Origin: Clostridium sp. CAG:417
Lineage (GTDB): Bacteria > Bacillota_I > Bacilli_A > RF39 > UBA660
Length of the DNA stretch: 64,000 nt
NCBI GenBank assembly: GCA_000432835.1
Contig: FR890374.1
Coordinates: forward strand, 1-64,000
Reading direction: 5' to 3'
Part shown: piece after piece, positions 1-8,767 of the stretch
Numbering within the stretch: position 1 is the stretch's first letter
Layout of the letters: each line of letters begins with the position of its first letter
Made by a program: the position numbers and the translations under genes
Notes under the pieces: generated by a model
Seen by the model: only the letters and a program-made list of their open reading frames with translations
What the model was told of the DNA's origin: nothing
Database searches by the model: none

Positions 1-23
1 GAGTTGTATTACTCTTTTTTTTT
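1..23 (+). terminator. Intrinsic terminator of an upstream gene, cut by the window edge
   Basis: A short stem GAGT/ACTC (1-4 with 11-14) is followed by a run of nine T. The left arm probably extends outside the window. It would end transcription of whatever precedes tsaE. Confidence 0.55.
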
Positions 24-32
24 GGCTATAAT
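4..32 (+). promoter_or_regulatory. Promoter for the tsaE operon, nested in the terminator
   Basis: TTGTAT (4-9) and TATAAT (27-32) are 17 bases apart. The -35 box lies in the loop of the preceding terminator and the T-run forms the spacer. The predicted start point near 39 leaves only about ten bases before the chosen ATG at 49. Confidence 0.5.
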
Positions 33-48
33 TATTATGGTGATTAAA

Positions 49-501
49 ATGAATTATAAAATAACTTCATATAATGAACAGGATACTATTGAACTTGCTC
101 AGAACATAGAATCTGAAAAATTTAAAAACATGGTTATATGTTTAGATGGTGATTTAGGTAGTGGAAAAACAGTTTTTACCAAAGGTTTTGCTGAAGCTCT
201 TGAGGTTGATGAAAGTGTGACTTCTCCCACTTTTAATATTATTAAAGAATATACTTCCGGAGAAATGCCACTTTATCATATGGATGTTTATAGACTTGAT
301 GGAAAAGTTGATGATTTAGGTATTGAGGAATACTATAAAAAAGGTGGTATTTGTATTATTGAGTGGTCTGAAACTATTACTGATTATTTACCTAAAAATA
401 GATTAGATATAAAATTCAAGATAGTGGATGAAGAGAAAAGGGTTATCTCTATAATTCCTCATGGCTCTAAGTATGACGAATTATGTGAGGCTGTTCTATG
501 A
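49..501 (+). CDS. tsaE: tRNA threonylcarbamoyladenosine biosynthesis ATPase TsaE
   Basis: TsaE is the ATPase of the TsaBDE complex, which puts the threonylcarbamoyl group on A37 of ANN-decoding tRNAs. The P-loop GDLGSGKT is at residues 34-41, followed by the family motifs TSPTF and HMDVYRLD and the IIEWSE segment. At 150 residues it has the usual length. I chose ATG 49 because GGTGAT precedes it at good spacing and the protein then begins like the family; ATG 37 and an upstream TTG are in frame but would add an unneeded hydrophobic stretch. It overlaps tsaB by four bases (ATGA), so the two are probably translationally coupled. Confidence 0.95.
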   Translation: MNYKITSYNEQDTIELAQNIESEKFKNMVICLDGDLGSGKTVFTKGFAEALEVDESVTSPTFNIIKEYTSGEMPLYHMDVYRLDGKVDDLGIEEYYKKGGICIIEWSETITDYLPKNRLDIKFKIVDEEKRVISIIPHGSKYDELCEAVL

Positions 502-1133
502 AATGCTTATATATAGATACTTCTTCTAGTTTTTTATATTCAGCAATTTCTAATAATGGTAAATTGTTAACTTCTACTTCTGAAGAATTGGATCATGATC
601 TATCCAAGATAACACTTGTAAAAATTTCAAATATGTTTAAAGAAATTAATATGAAGCCTCAGGATATAGATAAAATAATAGTTGTGAATGGTCCTGGTTC
701 TTTTACTGGTATTAGAGTTGGAATTACGATTGCAAAAGTTTATGCTTGGGGTTTAAAGAAAGATATTTGTTGTGTTTCAAGCTTAGAAGCTATGGCATGT
801 TCTACTAAAGCAACATCTTTTAAATATATTGTTCCAATTATTGATGCACGTAGAAATTTTGTTTATGCAGCTATTTATGATTCCTCTTATAACGTGGTAT
901 TGGAACCTCAACACATTAATTTGGATATATTGAAACAAAAAATGTCGGAATTAGGTAGTTGTTTGATTATAACTAATGATGATATTAATACTGATGTTAA
1001 AACAGTTCCTTATGTTCCTAATATGCTTAAAATTATTAAGAAAAATGAGAACAATCATTCTATTAATCCTCATTCTGTTAATCCTAATTATTTAAAATTG
1101 ACAGAAGCGGAAGAAAAAATTGCAAATATATGA
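498..1133 (+). CDS. tsaB: tRNA threonylcarbamoyladenosine biosynthesis protein TsaB
   Basis: TsaB is the catalytically inactive paralogue of TsaD. It dimerises with TsaD and recruits TsaE for t6A synthesis in the cytoplasm. The ASKHA-fold signature GPGSFTGIRVG lies around residues 65-75, and the N-terminal strand carries an acidic residue (YIDTSSS). It is 211 residues, normal for the family. The start overlaps the tsaE stop as ATGA, and its own stop overlaps the next start in the same way. Together with tsaE and tsaD it makes a complete t6A transferase set within 2.5 kb. Confidence 0.94.
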   Translation: MKCLYIDTSSSFLYSAISNNGKLLTSTSEELDHDLSKITLVKISNMFKEINMKPQDIDKIIVVNGPGSFTGIRVGITIAKVYAWGLKKDICCVSSLEAMACSTKATSFKYIVPIIDARRNFVYAAIYDSSYNVVLEPQHINLDILKQKMSELGSCLIITNDDINTDVKTVPYVPNMLKIIKKNENNHSINPHSVNPNYLKLTEAEEKIANI

Positions 1134-1525
1134 TTGAAGAAATAACGAATAGTTCTTTTCTTTCTCCTATTTTGTCCACAGAATATGTGGATAACGAGTT
1201 TAATAGTAATCCTTTTGCACATTTTGTTGTTTATAAAAATAATGGTATTATTTTAGGCTATTTATATTATAGTTTAATTTATGATCGAATCGAAATTAAT
1301 CAATTTGAAGTTTTAGAAGAGTATCGCAATAAAAAAATAGGTTCTAGTTTGTTAGACTATCTTGTTAATTTAGGTAATTATGATATTACTTTGGAAGTAA
1401 GAATTGATAATTTTTCTGCAATTCATTTATACCAAAAATTTGGATTTAAATCAGTTAGTATAAGAAAGAACTATTATAATGGGATTGATGGAATTTTAAT
1501 GGAAAGAAAATTTGAAGGTGATTAA
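1130..1525 (+). CDS. rimI: RimI-like GNAT N-acetyltransferase
   Basis: A 131-residue single-domain GNAT protein. The acetyl-CoA loop is visible as RNKKIGSSLLDYLV, a relaxed form of the R/Q-x-x-G-x-G/A motif, and the C-terminal IHLYQKFGFKSV segment is typical of RimI-type enzymes. In many Firmicutes rimI sits between tsaB and tsaD, exactly as here. RimI acetylates the N-terminal alanine of ribosomal protein S18, but related acetyltransferases occupy the same slot, so the substrate is inferred from context. It overlaps tsaB by four bases. Confidence 0.8.
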   Translation: MIEEITNSSFLSPILSTEYVDNEFNSNPFAHFVVYKNNGIILGYLYYSLIYDRIEINQFEVLEEYRNKKIGSSLLDYLVNLGNYDITLEVRIDNFSAIHLYQKFGFKSVSIRKNYYNGIDGILMERKFEGD

Positions 1526-1528
1526 TTT

Positions 1529-2533
1529 ATGAAAGATATGTATATTTTAGGAATTGAGAGTAGTTGTGATGAAACTAGCTGTTCTATTGTTAAAAATGGA
1601 TGTGAAGAAATAGCAACTGTTGTTTCATCTCAGATTGATATTCACAAAAACTATGGTGGTGTTGTTCCTGAAATAGCTAGTAGAAATCATGTTAAAAACA
1701 TTACCTTTGTACTTGAGGAATGTTTGGAAAAGGCACAGATGACTTTTGATGAGATCGATGCTATTGCGATTACATATGGTCCAGGACTTATTGGTTCTCT
1801 TTTAGTCGGAGTTGAAGCAGCTAAAACATTATCTTTTATTTATGATAAACCATTGATTCCTGTTCATCATATTGCAGGCCATATTTACGCGAATAGTTTA
1901 GTAAAGGAGCTTAAATTTCCGTTATTAGCCTTAGTTGTAAGTGGTGGTCATACAGAATTAATTAAAATGTCTGATCATTATCATTTTGAAAAGCTAGGTG
2001 GTACCTTGGATGACGCTATTGGCGAATGTTATGATAAAGCTGCTAGAGTTATAGGATTAGAATATCCAGGAGGTCCTAAACTTGATGCTTTAGCTCATAA
2101 GGGTAAAGCTACTTATAAATTACCAGTTCCTTTGAATGATAATTCATATAATTTTTCCTTTAGTGGTTTGAAGAGTGCTGTTATAAATTTAGTTCATAAT
2201 GAACAACAACGTGGAATGATAATAAGGAAAGATGATTTAGCAGCATCATTTCAAAAAGTAGCTGTCGAAGAAATAGTAAACAAAACTAAAAAGGCTATTG
2301 AGAACGAAAATATTCATAGTTTGATAGTGGCCGGTGGAGTTGCAGCTAATAAAGGTTTGAGGGAAAATCTTACAAAAATGTGTGAAGTTTTACATGTTGA
2401 TTTGTCTTTTCCACCGATGCAATATTGTACAGATAATGCCGCAATGATTGCTGCTGCTGGATACTTTGCTTATAAAGATGGTCGGATTGCTGATTTATCA
2501 CTTAATAGTAAATCTAATGATAAATTAATTTAA
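1529..2533 (+). CDS. tsaD: tRNA threonylcarbamoyltransferase TsaD
   Basis: TsaD is the catalytic subunit that transfers threonylcarbamoyl from its AMP adduct to tRNA A37. The metal-binding HIAGH motif is at residues 114-118 and the nucleotide-binding segments VVSGGHTEL and VAGGVAANKG are intact. The 334-residue length fits the family. AAGGTGAT precedes the ATG. It is the last gene of the tsaE-tsaB-rimI-tsaD operon and is followed directly by a terminator. Confidence 0.96.
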   Translation: MKDMYILGIESSCDETSCSIVKNGCEEIATVVSSQIDIHKNYGGVVPEIASRNHVKNITFVLEECLEKAQMTFDEIDAIAITYGPGLIGSLLVGVEAAKTLSFIYDKPLIPVHHIAGHIYANSLVKELKFPLLALVVSGGHTELIKMSDHYHFEKLGGTLDDAIGECYDKAARVIGLEYPGGPKLDALAHKGKATYKLPVPLNDNSYNFSFSGLKSAVINLVHNEQQRGMIIRKDDLAASFQKVAVEEIVNKTKKAIENENIHSLIVAGGVAANKGLRENLTKMCEVLHVDLSFPPMQYCTDNAAMIAAAGYFAYKDGRIADLSLNSKSNDKLI

Positions 2534-2539
2534 TATTTT

Positions 2540-2570
2540 AGAACTATTTTATATTAGTTCTTTTTATTTT
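2540..2570 (+). terminator. Intrinsic terminator after tsaD
   Basis: The stem AGAACTA/TAGTTCT (2540-2546 with 2555-2561) has an eight-base loop and is followed by TTTTTATTTT. Confidence 0.8.
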
Positions 2571-2621
2571 ACGTTTTTTACAAGTTATTTCATTTTAATG
2601 TATTTATTTTCCTTTTTCATT

Positions 2622-2631
2622 GTGGTATACT
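2622..2631 (+). promoter_or_regulatory. Extended -10 promoter for the ADH-FIST-ALDH operon
   Basis: TATACT at 2626-2631 is preceded by TGTGG. No good -35 box is seen, which is tolerable with an extended -10. It lies about 27 bases before the ATG at 2658. Confidence 0.4.
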
Positions 2632-2657
2632 TTAAGGTAAGATAATAGGAGGATAAA

Positions 2658-3812
2658 ATGGGAAATAGAATTATTCTGAATGGAACTTCTTATTTTGGTC
2701 GTGGTGCTAGAGAGAATGTTATTACTGAGTTAAGAAATAGAAATTTCACTAAAGCTTTAGTTGTAACTGATAAAAATTTACTTGATGCACATGTGACTAA
2801 TTTAGTTACAGATGTTCTTGATAAAAATGATTTTTCATATCAGATTTATTCTGATATAAAGCCTAATCCAACTACTCTTAATGTTCAAGAAGGAGTTACT
2901 TTCTGTCGTAATAGTAAGGCTGATGTTATTATTGCGGTAGGTGGCGGAAGTGCTATAGATACTGCAAAGGCAATTAGTATTATTATGACTAATCCTGAAC
3001 ATTTTGATGTTATTTCGTTGGATGGGGCTGTTGAAACAAAAAATGCTGGTATGCCTATTATAGCTTTACCAACAACGGCTGGTACTGCAGCAGAGGTAAC
3101 AATAAATTATGTTATTACTAATCCTGTAGGACCAAAGAAAATGGTGTGTGTTGATCCACATGATATTCCAATAGTAGCTATTATTGATCAGGACTTGATG
3201 GAAAAAATGCCAAAAAGTTTAGCTGCGTCTACCGGAATGGATGCTTTAACTCATGCTATGGAAGGATATACAACTAAAGCAGCGTGGTTAATGACTGATA
3301 TGTTCCATTTGAATGCCATGGCGCTTATTTATAAAAATTTGGAAAAGGCAGTTAATTTGAAAGATAGAGATGCTATTGATAATGTTGGATATGGTCAATA
3401 TATAGCTGGTATGGGATTTTCCAATGTAGGTTTAGGTATTGTTCATTCAATGGCTCATTCACTTGGGGCGTTCTTTGATACTCCACACGGTTTAGCTAAT
3501 GCTTTATTACTACCTCATGTTTTAAAATTTAATGGAAAAATATGTCCGGATTTATTTAGAAATATGGGTAGAGCAATGGGGCTAGATATGGATAATTTAA
3601 CTGATGATGAAGCAGTTGATAAAGTGGTAGATGCTGTTAGAAGTTTAGCTATAAAGATTGGAATTCCTCAAACATTAAAAGAAATTGGAATAAAAAAGGA
3701 AGATTTACCAATGCTTGCGCATCAAGCAATTGATGATGTGTGTACAGCTGGTAATCCACGTAATGTAACTGAACAAGATATATTAGCCCTATATCAAGAG
3801 GCTTATGAATAA
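2658..3812 (+). CDS. Iron-containing alcohol dehydrogenase (FucO/butanol dehydrogenase family)
   Basis: This group III, Fe-dependent NAD(P)-linked alcohol dehydrogenase interconverts an aldehyde and an alcohol. GGGSAID at residues 95-101 is the nucleotide-binding loop. The expected iron ligands are present: D195 and H199 (MDALTHAMEGY), then H263 and H277 (HSMAHSLG, PHGLAN). Its 384 residues match the family. AGGAGG precedes the ATG. It is the first gene of a three-gene run with a FIST protein 27 bases downstream and an aldehyde dehydrogenase after that, so a shared aldehyde or alcohol substrate is likely. The exact substrate cannot be read from the sequence. Confidence 0.93.
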   Translation: MGNRIILNGTSYFGRGARENVITELRNRNFTKALVVTDKNLLDAHVTNLVTDVLDKNDFSYQIYSDIKPNPTTLNVQEGVTFCRNSKADVIIAVGGGSAIDTAKAISIIMTNPEHFDVISLDGAVETKNAGMPIIALPTTAGTAAEVTINYVITNPVGPKKMVCVDPHDIPIVAIIDQDLMEKMPKSLAASTGMDALTHAMEGYTTKAAWLMTDMFHLNAMALIYKNLEKAVNLKDRDAIDNVGYGQYIAGMGFSNVGLGIVHSMAHSLGAFFDTPHGLANALLLPHVLKFNGKICPDLFRNMGRAMGLDMDNLTDDEAVDKVVDAVRSLAIKIGIPQTLKEIGIKKEDLPMLAHQAIDDVCTAGNPRNVTEQDILALYQEAYE

Positions 3813-3839
3813 ATAGAAATAAGAAGGAGAAGGTGTGAT

Positions 3840-5003
3840 ATGTTAAGATCTAAAGTTGGTTATAGCATGAATGAAGATAGTTTTACTTCAGGTGTTATGA
3901 CAGCAAAAAATGCTATTATAGGAAGTAGTTCAAAAATTGGTTTTCTTTATACTTCATGTGTTTCAAATGTGAAGGAAGTTGTAAAAGGGGTTAGAAGTGT
4001 TACTGATATTCCTTTAATTGGTTGTACTTCTTCAGGTGCTATTATGGTTCCAGAAGGAATTGTTGCTAGTGAAAAAGGTTTTGCAGGTATGATGAGTATG
4101 TCTGATGTTAACTTAACTGTTGGTGTTGCTTGTCATGAAGCAGGAAAAAATGCCAGATTAATAGGTAGAAAGGTAGCAATGGAAGCGGCTAAGAAAGCTG
4201 GTATGAATATTGCGCCATCATACTTTTATATGGTAGCATCTCCAAAAGAAGAAGAGGATTACTTGATGGGAATTCAAGATGTTATTGGTCGTGTTCCTTT
4301 CTTTGGTGGTAGTGCAGCTGATGATACAGTTGAAGGAAAATGGAAAATTATTTGTGACGAAAAGGTATTCTCTGATGGAGTTGCAGTTGCATTTTTCTAT
4401 ACAGCTAATGATATTGTTACTGAGTATACTGGAGCATATCGTGAAACTAAGAATATGGGAATCGTTACAGAAGTTAATGATGATCGTAATTTAGTAAGTA
4501 TTGATGGTGTTAAAGCTCTTAAGAAATATGGTGAATGGATTGGTAAGAGTGTTAATGATTTAAGAGGAACTAATTTATTGGTTGAATCTATTTGTAAGCC
4601 TTTAGGTGTAAAGGATCAAGTAGGAAATTTAACTGTTATTCGTCATCCTATGGTTGGTAACACAAATGATACTATGAACTTAGGTAATAAATTAGTACCT
4701 GGTACTACAGTAATTCAAATGGAAGCTACTGTTGATGAATTAATTGATTCTACAGGTGATACACTTAAACTAGTTCGTAAGGAGTTAACTACTGAACCTG
4801 GAGCTTATTTCCTTGTACATTGCGGTGGAAGAAAGCTAGGCATTGGTAATCGTTTAGAAGAAGTTCATAAACAATTAGTAAAAGAGGCAAAAGGAGTTCC
4901 ATTTATTTGTATATTTACATTTGGTGAATATGGTTATAGAGAACATTCTGCCAACACATGTGGTGGATTAATGCTTTCATTTACAGGATTTGGAAAAGAA
5001 TAG
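3840..5003 (+). CDS. Stand-alone FIST N/C domain protein
   Basis: FIST domains are predicted small-ligand sensors, usually fused to histidine kinases, chemoreceptors or diguanylate-cyclase-type outputs. This 387-residue protein has only the FIST-N and FIST-C halves. The N-terminal half carries the PLIGCTSSG segment and the second half FGGSAADD; no transmembrane, kinase or receiver region follows. AAGGAGAAGGTG precedes the ATG. It lies between an alcohol dehydrogenase and an aldehyde dehydrogenase and is clearly co-transcribed with both. The placement suggests binding or sensing of a metabolite of that pathway, or a scaffolding role; this is inference. Confidence 0.82.
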   Translation: MLRSKVGYSMNEDSFTSGVMTAKNAIIGSSSKIGFLYTSCVSNVKEVVKGVRSVTDIPLIGCTSSGAIMVPEGIVASEKGFAGMMSMSDVNLTVGVACHEAGKNARLIGRKVAMEAAKKAGMNIAPSYFYMVASPKEEEDYLMGIQDVIGRVPFFGGSAADDTVEGKWKIICDEKVFSDGVAVAFFYTANDIVTEYTGAYRETKNMGIVTEVNDDRNLVSIDGVKALKKYGEWIGKSVNDLRGTNLLVESICKPLGVKDQVGNLTVIRHPMVGNTNDTMNLGNKLVPGTTVIQMEATVDELIDSTGDTLKLVRKELTTEPGAYFLVHCGGRKLGIGNRLEEVHKQLVKEAKGVPFICIFTFGEYGYREHSANTCGGLMLSFTGFGKE

Positions 5004-5014
5004 AGGGATAGAAG

Positions 5015-6451
5015 ATGAAAAATTTAATTGGAGGAGAAAAACTAGATGCTTCTAATGGAGCAGTAATAGAAGTAATAAATCCTGCTACTAAAGAGGTGAT
5101 TGATACAGTTCCAAATTCAACAGTGGAAGATGTTGATATTGCTGTTAAAATAGCAAAAAATTCTCAAAAAGAATGGGAAAAAGTATCTATTCATGAAAGG
5201 GGAGAAATATTACTTAAGTTTGCTAGTCTAGTAGAAGAGAAAAAAGAGGAATTAGCTACTTTATTATGCAACGAGACTGGTAAGCCAATTAAGGAAGCTA
5301 GAGCCGAAATTGGTAATATGAAAATGTTTGTAAGTAGCTACGTTGAAAAGGCAAGACATGATTATGGTAATGTTATACCTGCCGGTAGTGAGCCTGGTCA
5401 AGAAAAAACAATTCAGTTTACCGTACAAGCTCCTTTGGGTGTAGTAGCATGTATAATACCATTTAACTTTCCTAGTGATTTATTTGGGCAAAAGGTTCCA
5501 AGCGCTTTAGTGATGGGAAATTCAGTTATTGTAAAACCTTCTACTTATAATCCATTAACTTTACATAGATATTGTGAATTATTGCAAGAAGCTGGTGTTC
5601 CAAACGGCGTTATTAACTGTGTATCTGGAGATGGTCCAATTGTTGGTGAAGCCTTAGCGATGCATCCAGATGTAAATCTTATCAGTGTTACTGGTTCTAC
5701 TAAAGTAGGAGCAGAAGTTATGGGAAATGCTAGTAAAAATATTACTCACGTTATGCTTGAATTAGGTGGAAATGATGCTTTCATCTTAGATAAAGATGGC
5801 GATATTGATTTAGCTGTTGAAGAATTAGTATGGGGTCGTTTATATAATACTGGACAAGTGTGTTGTGCTAGTAAAAGATTTTTAATTCATAAAGATATAA
5901 AAGATGAATTTATAAGAAAAGCGATTGCAAAAATTTCTACATTAAGAGTTGGCATGCCACTTGATGAAAGTACAGATATAGGATGTTTAATAAACGAAAA
6001 TGCGGCTATTAGGGTTTCTGATCAAGTAAAAGAGACAGTATCTCAAGGGGCTAATATTGTAGTTGGTGGAAGAAGAAAGGGTGCTTTCTTTGAACCTACC
6101 ATCATCGATAACGTAACTAAAGATATGGATGTTATGAAAGATATGGAGATATTTGGACCTGTTATTCCTGTTTGTACTTTTGAAAATATTGACGAAGCAA
6201 TTGAAATAGCAAATCAGTCAAGTTATGGTTTATGTGGTTGTATTTTTACAAGAAATATGAAAAATGCCTTTAAGGTTGCCAATAGTTTAGAAGTTGGTGG
6301 TGCTGTTATTAATGGTGCAAGCTTCTTCCGTTCAGCTGAAATGCCTTTTGGAGGATGGAAACATTCAGGTATTGGAAATGAGGGAGTTTCAACTACTTTA
6401 AAGGAAATGTCTAGAACTAAGACTATAGTACTTAAAAATATATTAGATTAG
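5015..6451 (+). CDS. NAD(P)-dependent aldehyde dehydrogenase
   Basis: Aldehyde dehydrogenases of this superfamily oxidise an aldehyde to the acid. The general base is E249 in MLELGGN, and the nucleophile is C283 in NTGQVCCASKR. The substrate and cofactor segments IIPFNFP and SVTGSTKVG are intact, and 478 residues is full length. The closest recognisable types are lactaldehyde, succinate-semialdehyde and glyceraldehyde-3-phosphate (non-phosphorylating) enzymes. It closes the ADH-FIST-ALDH operon, 11 bases after the FIST gene, and is followed by a terminator. With the ADH it could route one aldehyde to either alcohol or acid depending on redox state. Confidence 0.92.
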   Translation: MKNLIGGEKLDASNGAVIEVINPATKEVIDTVPNSTVEDVDIAVKIAKNSQKEWEKVSIHERGEILLKFASLVEEKKEELATLLCNETGKPIKEARAEIGNMKMFVSSYVEKARHDYGNVIPAGSEPGQEKTIQFTVQAPLGVVACIIPFNFPSDLFGQKVPSALVMGNSVIVKPSTYNPLTLHRYCELLQEAGVPNGVINCVSGDGPIVGEALAMHPDVNLISVTGSTKVGAEVMGNASKNITHVMLELGGNDAFILDKDGDIDLAVEELVWGRLYNTGQVCCASKRFLIHKDIKDEFIRKAIAKISTLRVGMPLDESTDIGCLINENAAIRVSDQVKETVSQGANIVVGGRRKGAFFEPTIIDNVTKDMDVMKDMEIFGPVIPVCTFENIDEAIEIANQSSYGLCGCIFTRNMKNAFKVANSLEVGGAVINGASFFRSAEMPFGGWKHSGIGNEGVSTTLKEMSRTKTIVLKNILD

Positions 6452-6476
6452 AAGGCTTTGACCTTCTTTTTTTTTT
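6451..6476 (+). terminator. Intrinsic terminator after the aldehyde dehydrogenase
   Basis: The stem GAAGG/CCTTC (6451-6455 with 6462-6466) has the loop CTTTGA and is followed by ten T. Confidence 0.8.
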
Positions 6477-6486
6477 GTTATATAAT
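6458..6486 (+). promoter_or_regulatory. Promoter for the 6.5-8.7 kb glycan genes, nested in the terminator
   Basis: TTGACC (6458-6463) overlaps the loop and right arm of the terminator. The T-run fills most of a 17-base spacer, and TATAAT follows at 6481-6486. The expected start near 6493 leaves a ten-base leader containing AGGTGATTTT before the ATG at 6503. Confidence 0.65.
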
Positions 6487-6502
6487 TATGTTAGGTGATT
6501 TT

Positions 6503-7636
6503 ATGAAGAAGATAACAATTTTATCATTACATCTTGGTTTTGGAGGAATAGAAAGATCAGTTGTCTCATTAGCTAATATCTTGTGTAAAAAATATATGGT
6601 AGAAATTGTATCTGTTTATAAATTATATGATAAACCTTCTTTTGATATTGATGATAGAGTTGATGTTAAGTACTTAATAAATGGTGGCCCAAATAAGAAT
6701 GAGTTTAAAAATGCATTAAAAAGTCATCATGTGTTTAAAATTTTTAAAGAAGGAATAAAATCAATTAAAATACTTAATTCACGTCGTATTAAAACTATAA
6801 ATTATATTAAGAATTGTGATTCAGACGTTATAATTTCCACTAGGGATATCTTTGATGAGTGGTTGGGTAGATATGGTATGCCATCTGTTGTTAAAATAGG
6901 GTGGGAACATAATCATCATCATGGTAATATGGATTATGCTCAAAAAATTATTAGATCATGTAGTAAACTTGATTATTTGGTTTTGGTATCAGAATCCTTA
7001 CAGAAATTTTATAAGGATAATATGAGAAAATATAAGTGTAAGTGTGTTTTTATCCCTAATGTTATAGAAAATATTCCTGAAAATTTCTCTAAACTTGATG
7101 AATGTAGATTAGTTTCTGTAGGAAGATTATCTGCTGAAAAAGGGTTTTTAGATTTACTAAAAATTTTTAAAATTATTCATCAAAAATATCCAAACTGGGT
7201 TTTAGATATTGTCGGTGATGGTGATGAAAGAGAAGTATTATCCAATTATATTATAGATAATCATTTAGAAGAAAGTGTTACCTTGCATGGTTTTAGAACG
7301 AGAGAATATATTTATGACTTGTTAGAAAAGTCGTCCATATATTTGATGACTTCTTTTACTGAATCTTTTGGAATTGTTTTATTAGAAGCAATGAGTGTTG
7401 GACTACCTTGTATTGCATTTACGTCGGCAGAGGGTGCCAATGAAATTATTGTTAGTGGATATAATGGATATCTCATTAAACATAGAAATAGTGATGCCTA
7501 TGTTAAAAAAGTTGAGGATTTGATTGATGATATTAAAACTCGAAAAAAAATTGGAAAGCAAGCGCGTGTTAGTGTTCAAAAATATAGTGTTGATGTAGTA
7601 GGTGAAGATTGGTTTAAGTTGATAGAAAAGAAGTGA
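6503..7636 (+). CDS. Glycosyltransferase family 4
   Basis: A GT-B fold retaining glycosyltransferase of 377 residues that moves a sugar from a nucleotide donor to a glycan or lipid acceptor at the cytoplasmic face. The N-terminal glycine-rich loop LGFGGIERS, the VGRLSAEKGF start of the second Rossmann domain and the E-x7-E donor motif (SFTESFGIVLLEAM) are all present. ATG 6503 has a clear AGGTGAT site; an upstream in-frame start would read through the terminator. It is followed without a gap by a PssD/PssE pair, so all three probably build one surface glycan. Confidence 0.88.
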   Translation: MKKITILSLHLGFGGIERSVVSLANILCKKYMVEIVSVYKLYDKPSFDIDDRVDVKYLINGGPNKNEFKNALKSHHVFKIFKEGIKSIKILNSRRIKTINYIKNCDSDVIISTRDIFDEWLGRYGMPSVVKIGWEHNHHHGNMDYAQKIIRSCSKLDYLVLVSESLQKFYKDNMRKYKCKCVFIPNVIENIPENFSKLDECRLVSVGRLSAEKGFLDLLKIFKIIHQKYPNWVLDIVGDGDEREVLSNYIIDNHLEESVTLHGFRTREYIYDLLEKSSIYLMTSFTESFGIVLLEAMSVGLPCIAFTSAEGANEIIVSGYNGYLIKHRNSDAYVKKVEDLIDDIKTRKKIGKQARVSVQKYSVDVVGEDWFKLIEKK

Positions 7637-7641
7637 GTGTA

Positions 7642-8118
7642 ATGAAAAAAAAGAGAGTATTATTTATTTCTAGTACTGGTGGTCATTTATCAGAAATGAT
7701 GAAGTTAAGTAGTTGTTTTGACAAATATGAATATTATATAGTAACAGAAAAAACTAAATCTAATTTATCACTTCGTGATAAGTATGGTAAGAGAGTAAGT
7801 TTTTTAGTGTATGGAACGAAAGATCATTTATTTTCATATATTTTTAAGTTATTGTTTAATTGTATAAAATCTATATATTTATATTTTAAAATTCATCCTG
7901 ATTACATTATTACTACTGGAACACATACAGCAGGCCCTATATGTTACTTTGGAAAGATTTTTGGTAGTAGAGTTATTTATATAGAAACTTTTGCCAATAT
8001 TACTACAAAAACTATTACTGGTAAGTTAATTTATCCTATAGCAGACTTATTTGTAGTGCAATGGAAGAGTATGCTTGAGCTTTATCCAAAAGCTAAGTTT
8101 GGAGGTTGGATTTTTTAA
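7642..8118 (+). CDS. PssD/EpsE/Alg14-like glycosyltransferase subunit
   Basis: This is the Alg14-type half of a split GT28 glycosyltransferase, which anchors the catalytic Alg13-type half to the membrane. The glycine-rich FISSTGGHLSEM loop near the start, a central hydrophobic segment (residues about 60-80) and YIITTGTHTAGP are typical of PssD and Cps14F. Its length (158 residues from ATG 7642) is normal. A GTG at 7633 is an alternative start that overlaps the previous stop. The stop codon overlaps the next ATG (TAATG), consistent with stoichiometric production of the two subunits. Confidence 0.87.
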   Translation: MKKKRVLFISSTGGHLSEMMKLSSCFDKYEYYIVTEKTKSNLSLRDKYGKRVSFLVYGTKDHLFSYIFKLLFNCIKSIYLYFKIHPDYIITTGTHTAGPICYFGKIFGSRVIYIETFANITTKTITGKLIYPIADLFVVQWKSMLELYPKAKFGGWIF

Positions 8119-8687
8119 TGATATTAGTTACTTTAGGAACACAGGATAAAAGTTTTGTTAGGTTATTGAAAGCAATTGATAGAGAAATTAAGAAGGGAAA
8201 TATCAAAGAAAAAGTTATAGTTCAAGCAGGTTATACAAAGTATAATTCTAAAAATATGGAAATATTTGATTTGACTACACCTGATGAAATTGATAAATTG
8301 ATGAAGGAAGCGAGAATTGTCATTACCCATGGTGGAGTAGGTAGTATTTTAAACGCTTTAAAATATAATAAACCAGTGATAGCTGCGGCTAGACTTTCTA
8401 AATACAAAGAACATACTAATGATCATCAAAAACAAATTATAGGAGAATTTGTTAAAGATGGGTATTTAATAGAATTAGATGATTTTAACAAACTAGATGA
8501 AGTTTTAAAAGAGGCTAGTACTTTTAAGCCTAAAAAATATAAATCTAATAATAAAAAATTCGTAAATAACATTACTAAATATATTGAAAATGACAATCAT
8601 ACTAGTTGGTATAATAGATTTCGATATGTTGTTAATATTTTGTTTTTAGTAATATTAATTGGTATAGTGATACTTATTGTCTCATAG
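8118..8687 (+). CDS. PssE/Alg13-like glycosyltransferase subunit with C-terminal membrane segment
   Basis: This is the catalytic, nucleotide-sugar-binding half of the split GT28 enzyme. The strand VTLGTQDKSF opens the protein, and THGGVGSILNAL is the donor-binding glycine motif shared with Alg13 and MurG. After about 160 residues comes an unusual hydrophobic tail (residues about 168-188) that looks like a membrane anchor; in the classical pair only the PssD/Alg14 subunit carries the anchor. GGAGG lies 12 bases before ATG 8118. It forms a coupled pair with the gene before it. Confidence 0.85.
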   Translation: MILVTLGTQDKSFVRLLKAIDREIKKGNIKEKVIVQAGYTKYNSKNMEIFDLTTPDEIDKLMKEARIVITHGGVGSILNALKYNKPVIAAARLSKYKEHTNDHQKQIIGEFVKDGYLIELDDFNKLDEVLKEASTFKPKKYKSNNKKFVNNITKYIENDNHTSWYNRFRYVVNILFLVILIGIVILIVS

Positions 8688-8688
8688 G

Positions 8689-8712
8689 AACAGTAGAAGT
8701 ACTGTTTTTTTT
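8689..8712 (+). terminator. Intrinsic terminator after pssE-like gene
   Basis: The stem AACAGTA/TACTGTT has the loop GAAG and is followed by T8. Confidence 0.82.
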
Positions 8713-8767
8713 AAATTGTAATATAATAATTAGTATGTTAAAATTTTAATAGATTGTGGTGATAGAA

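Noticed and set aside
2263..2269. TGTCGAA matches inside coding regions (2263, 24027, 45603)
   Set aside because: They lie within tsaD, ssb and a glycosyltransferase gene, far from any promoter, and are best explained by chance.
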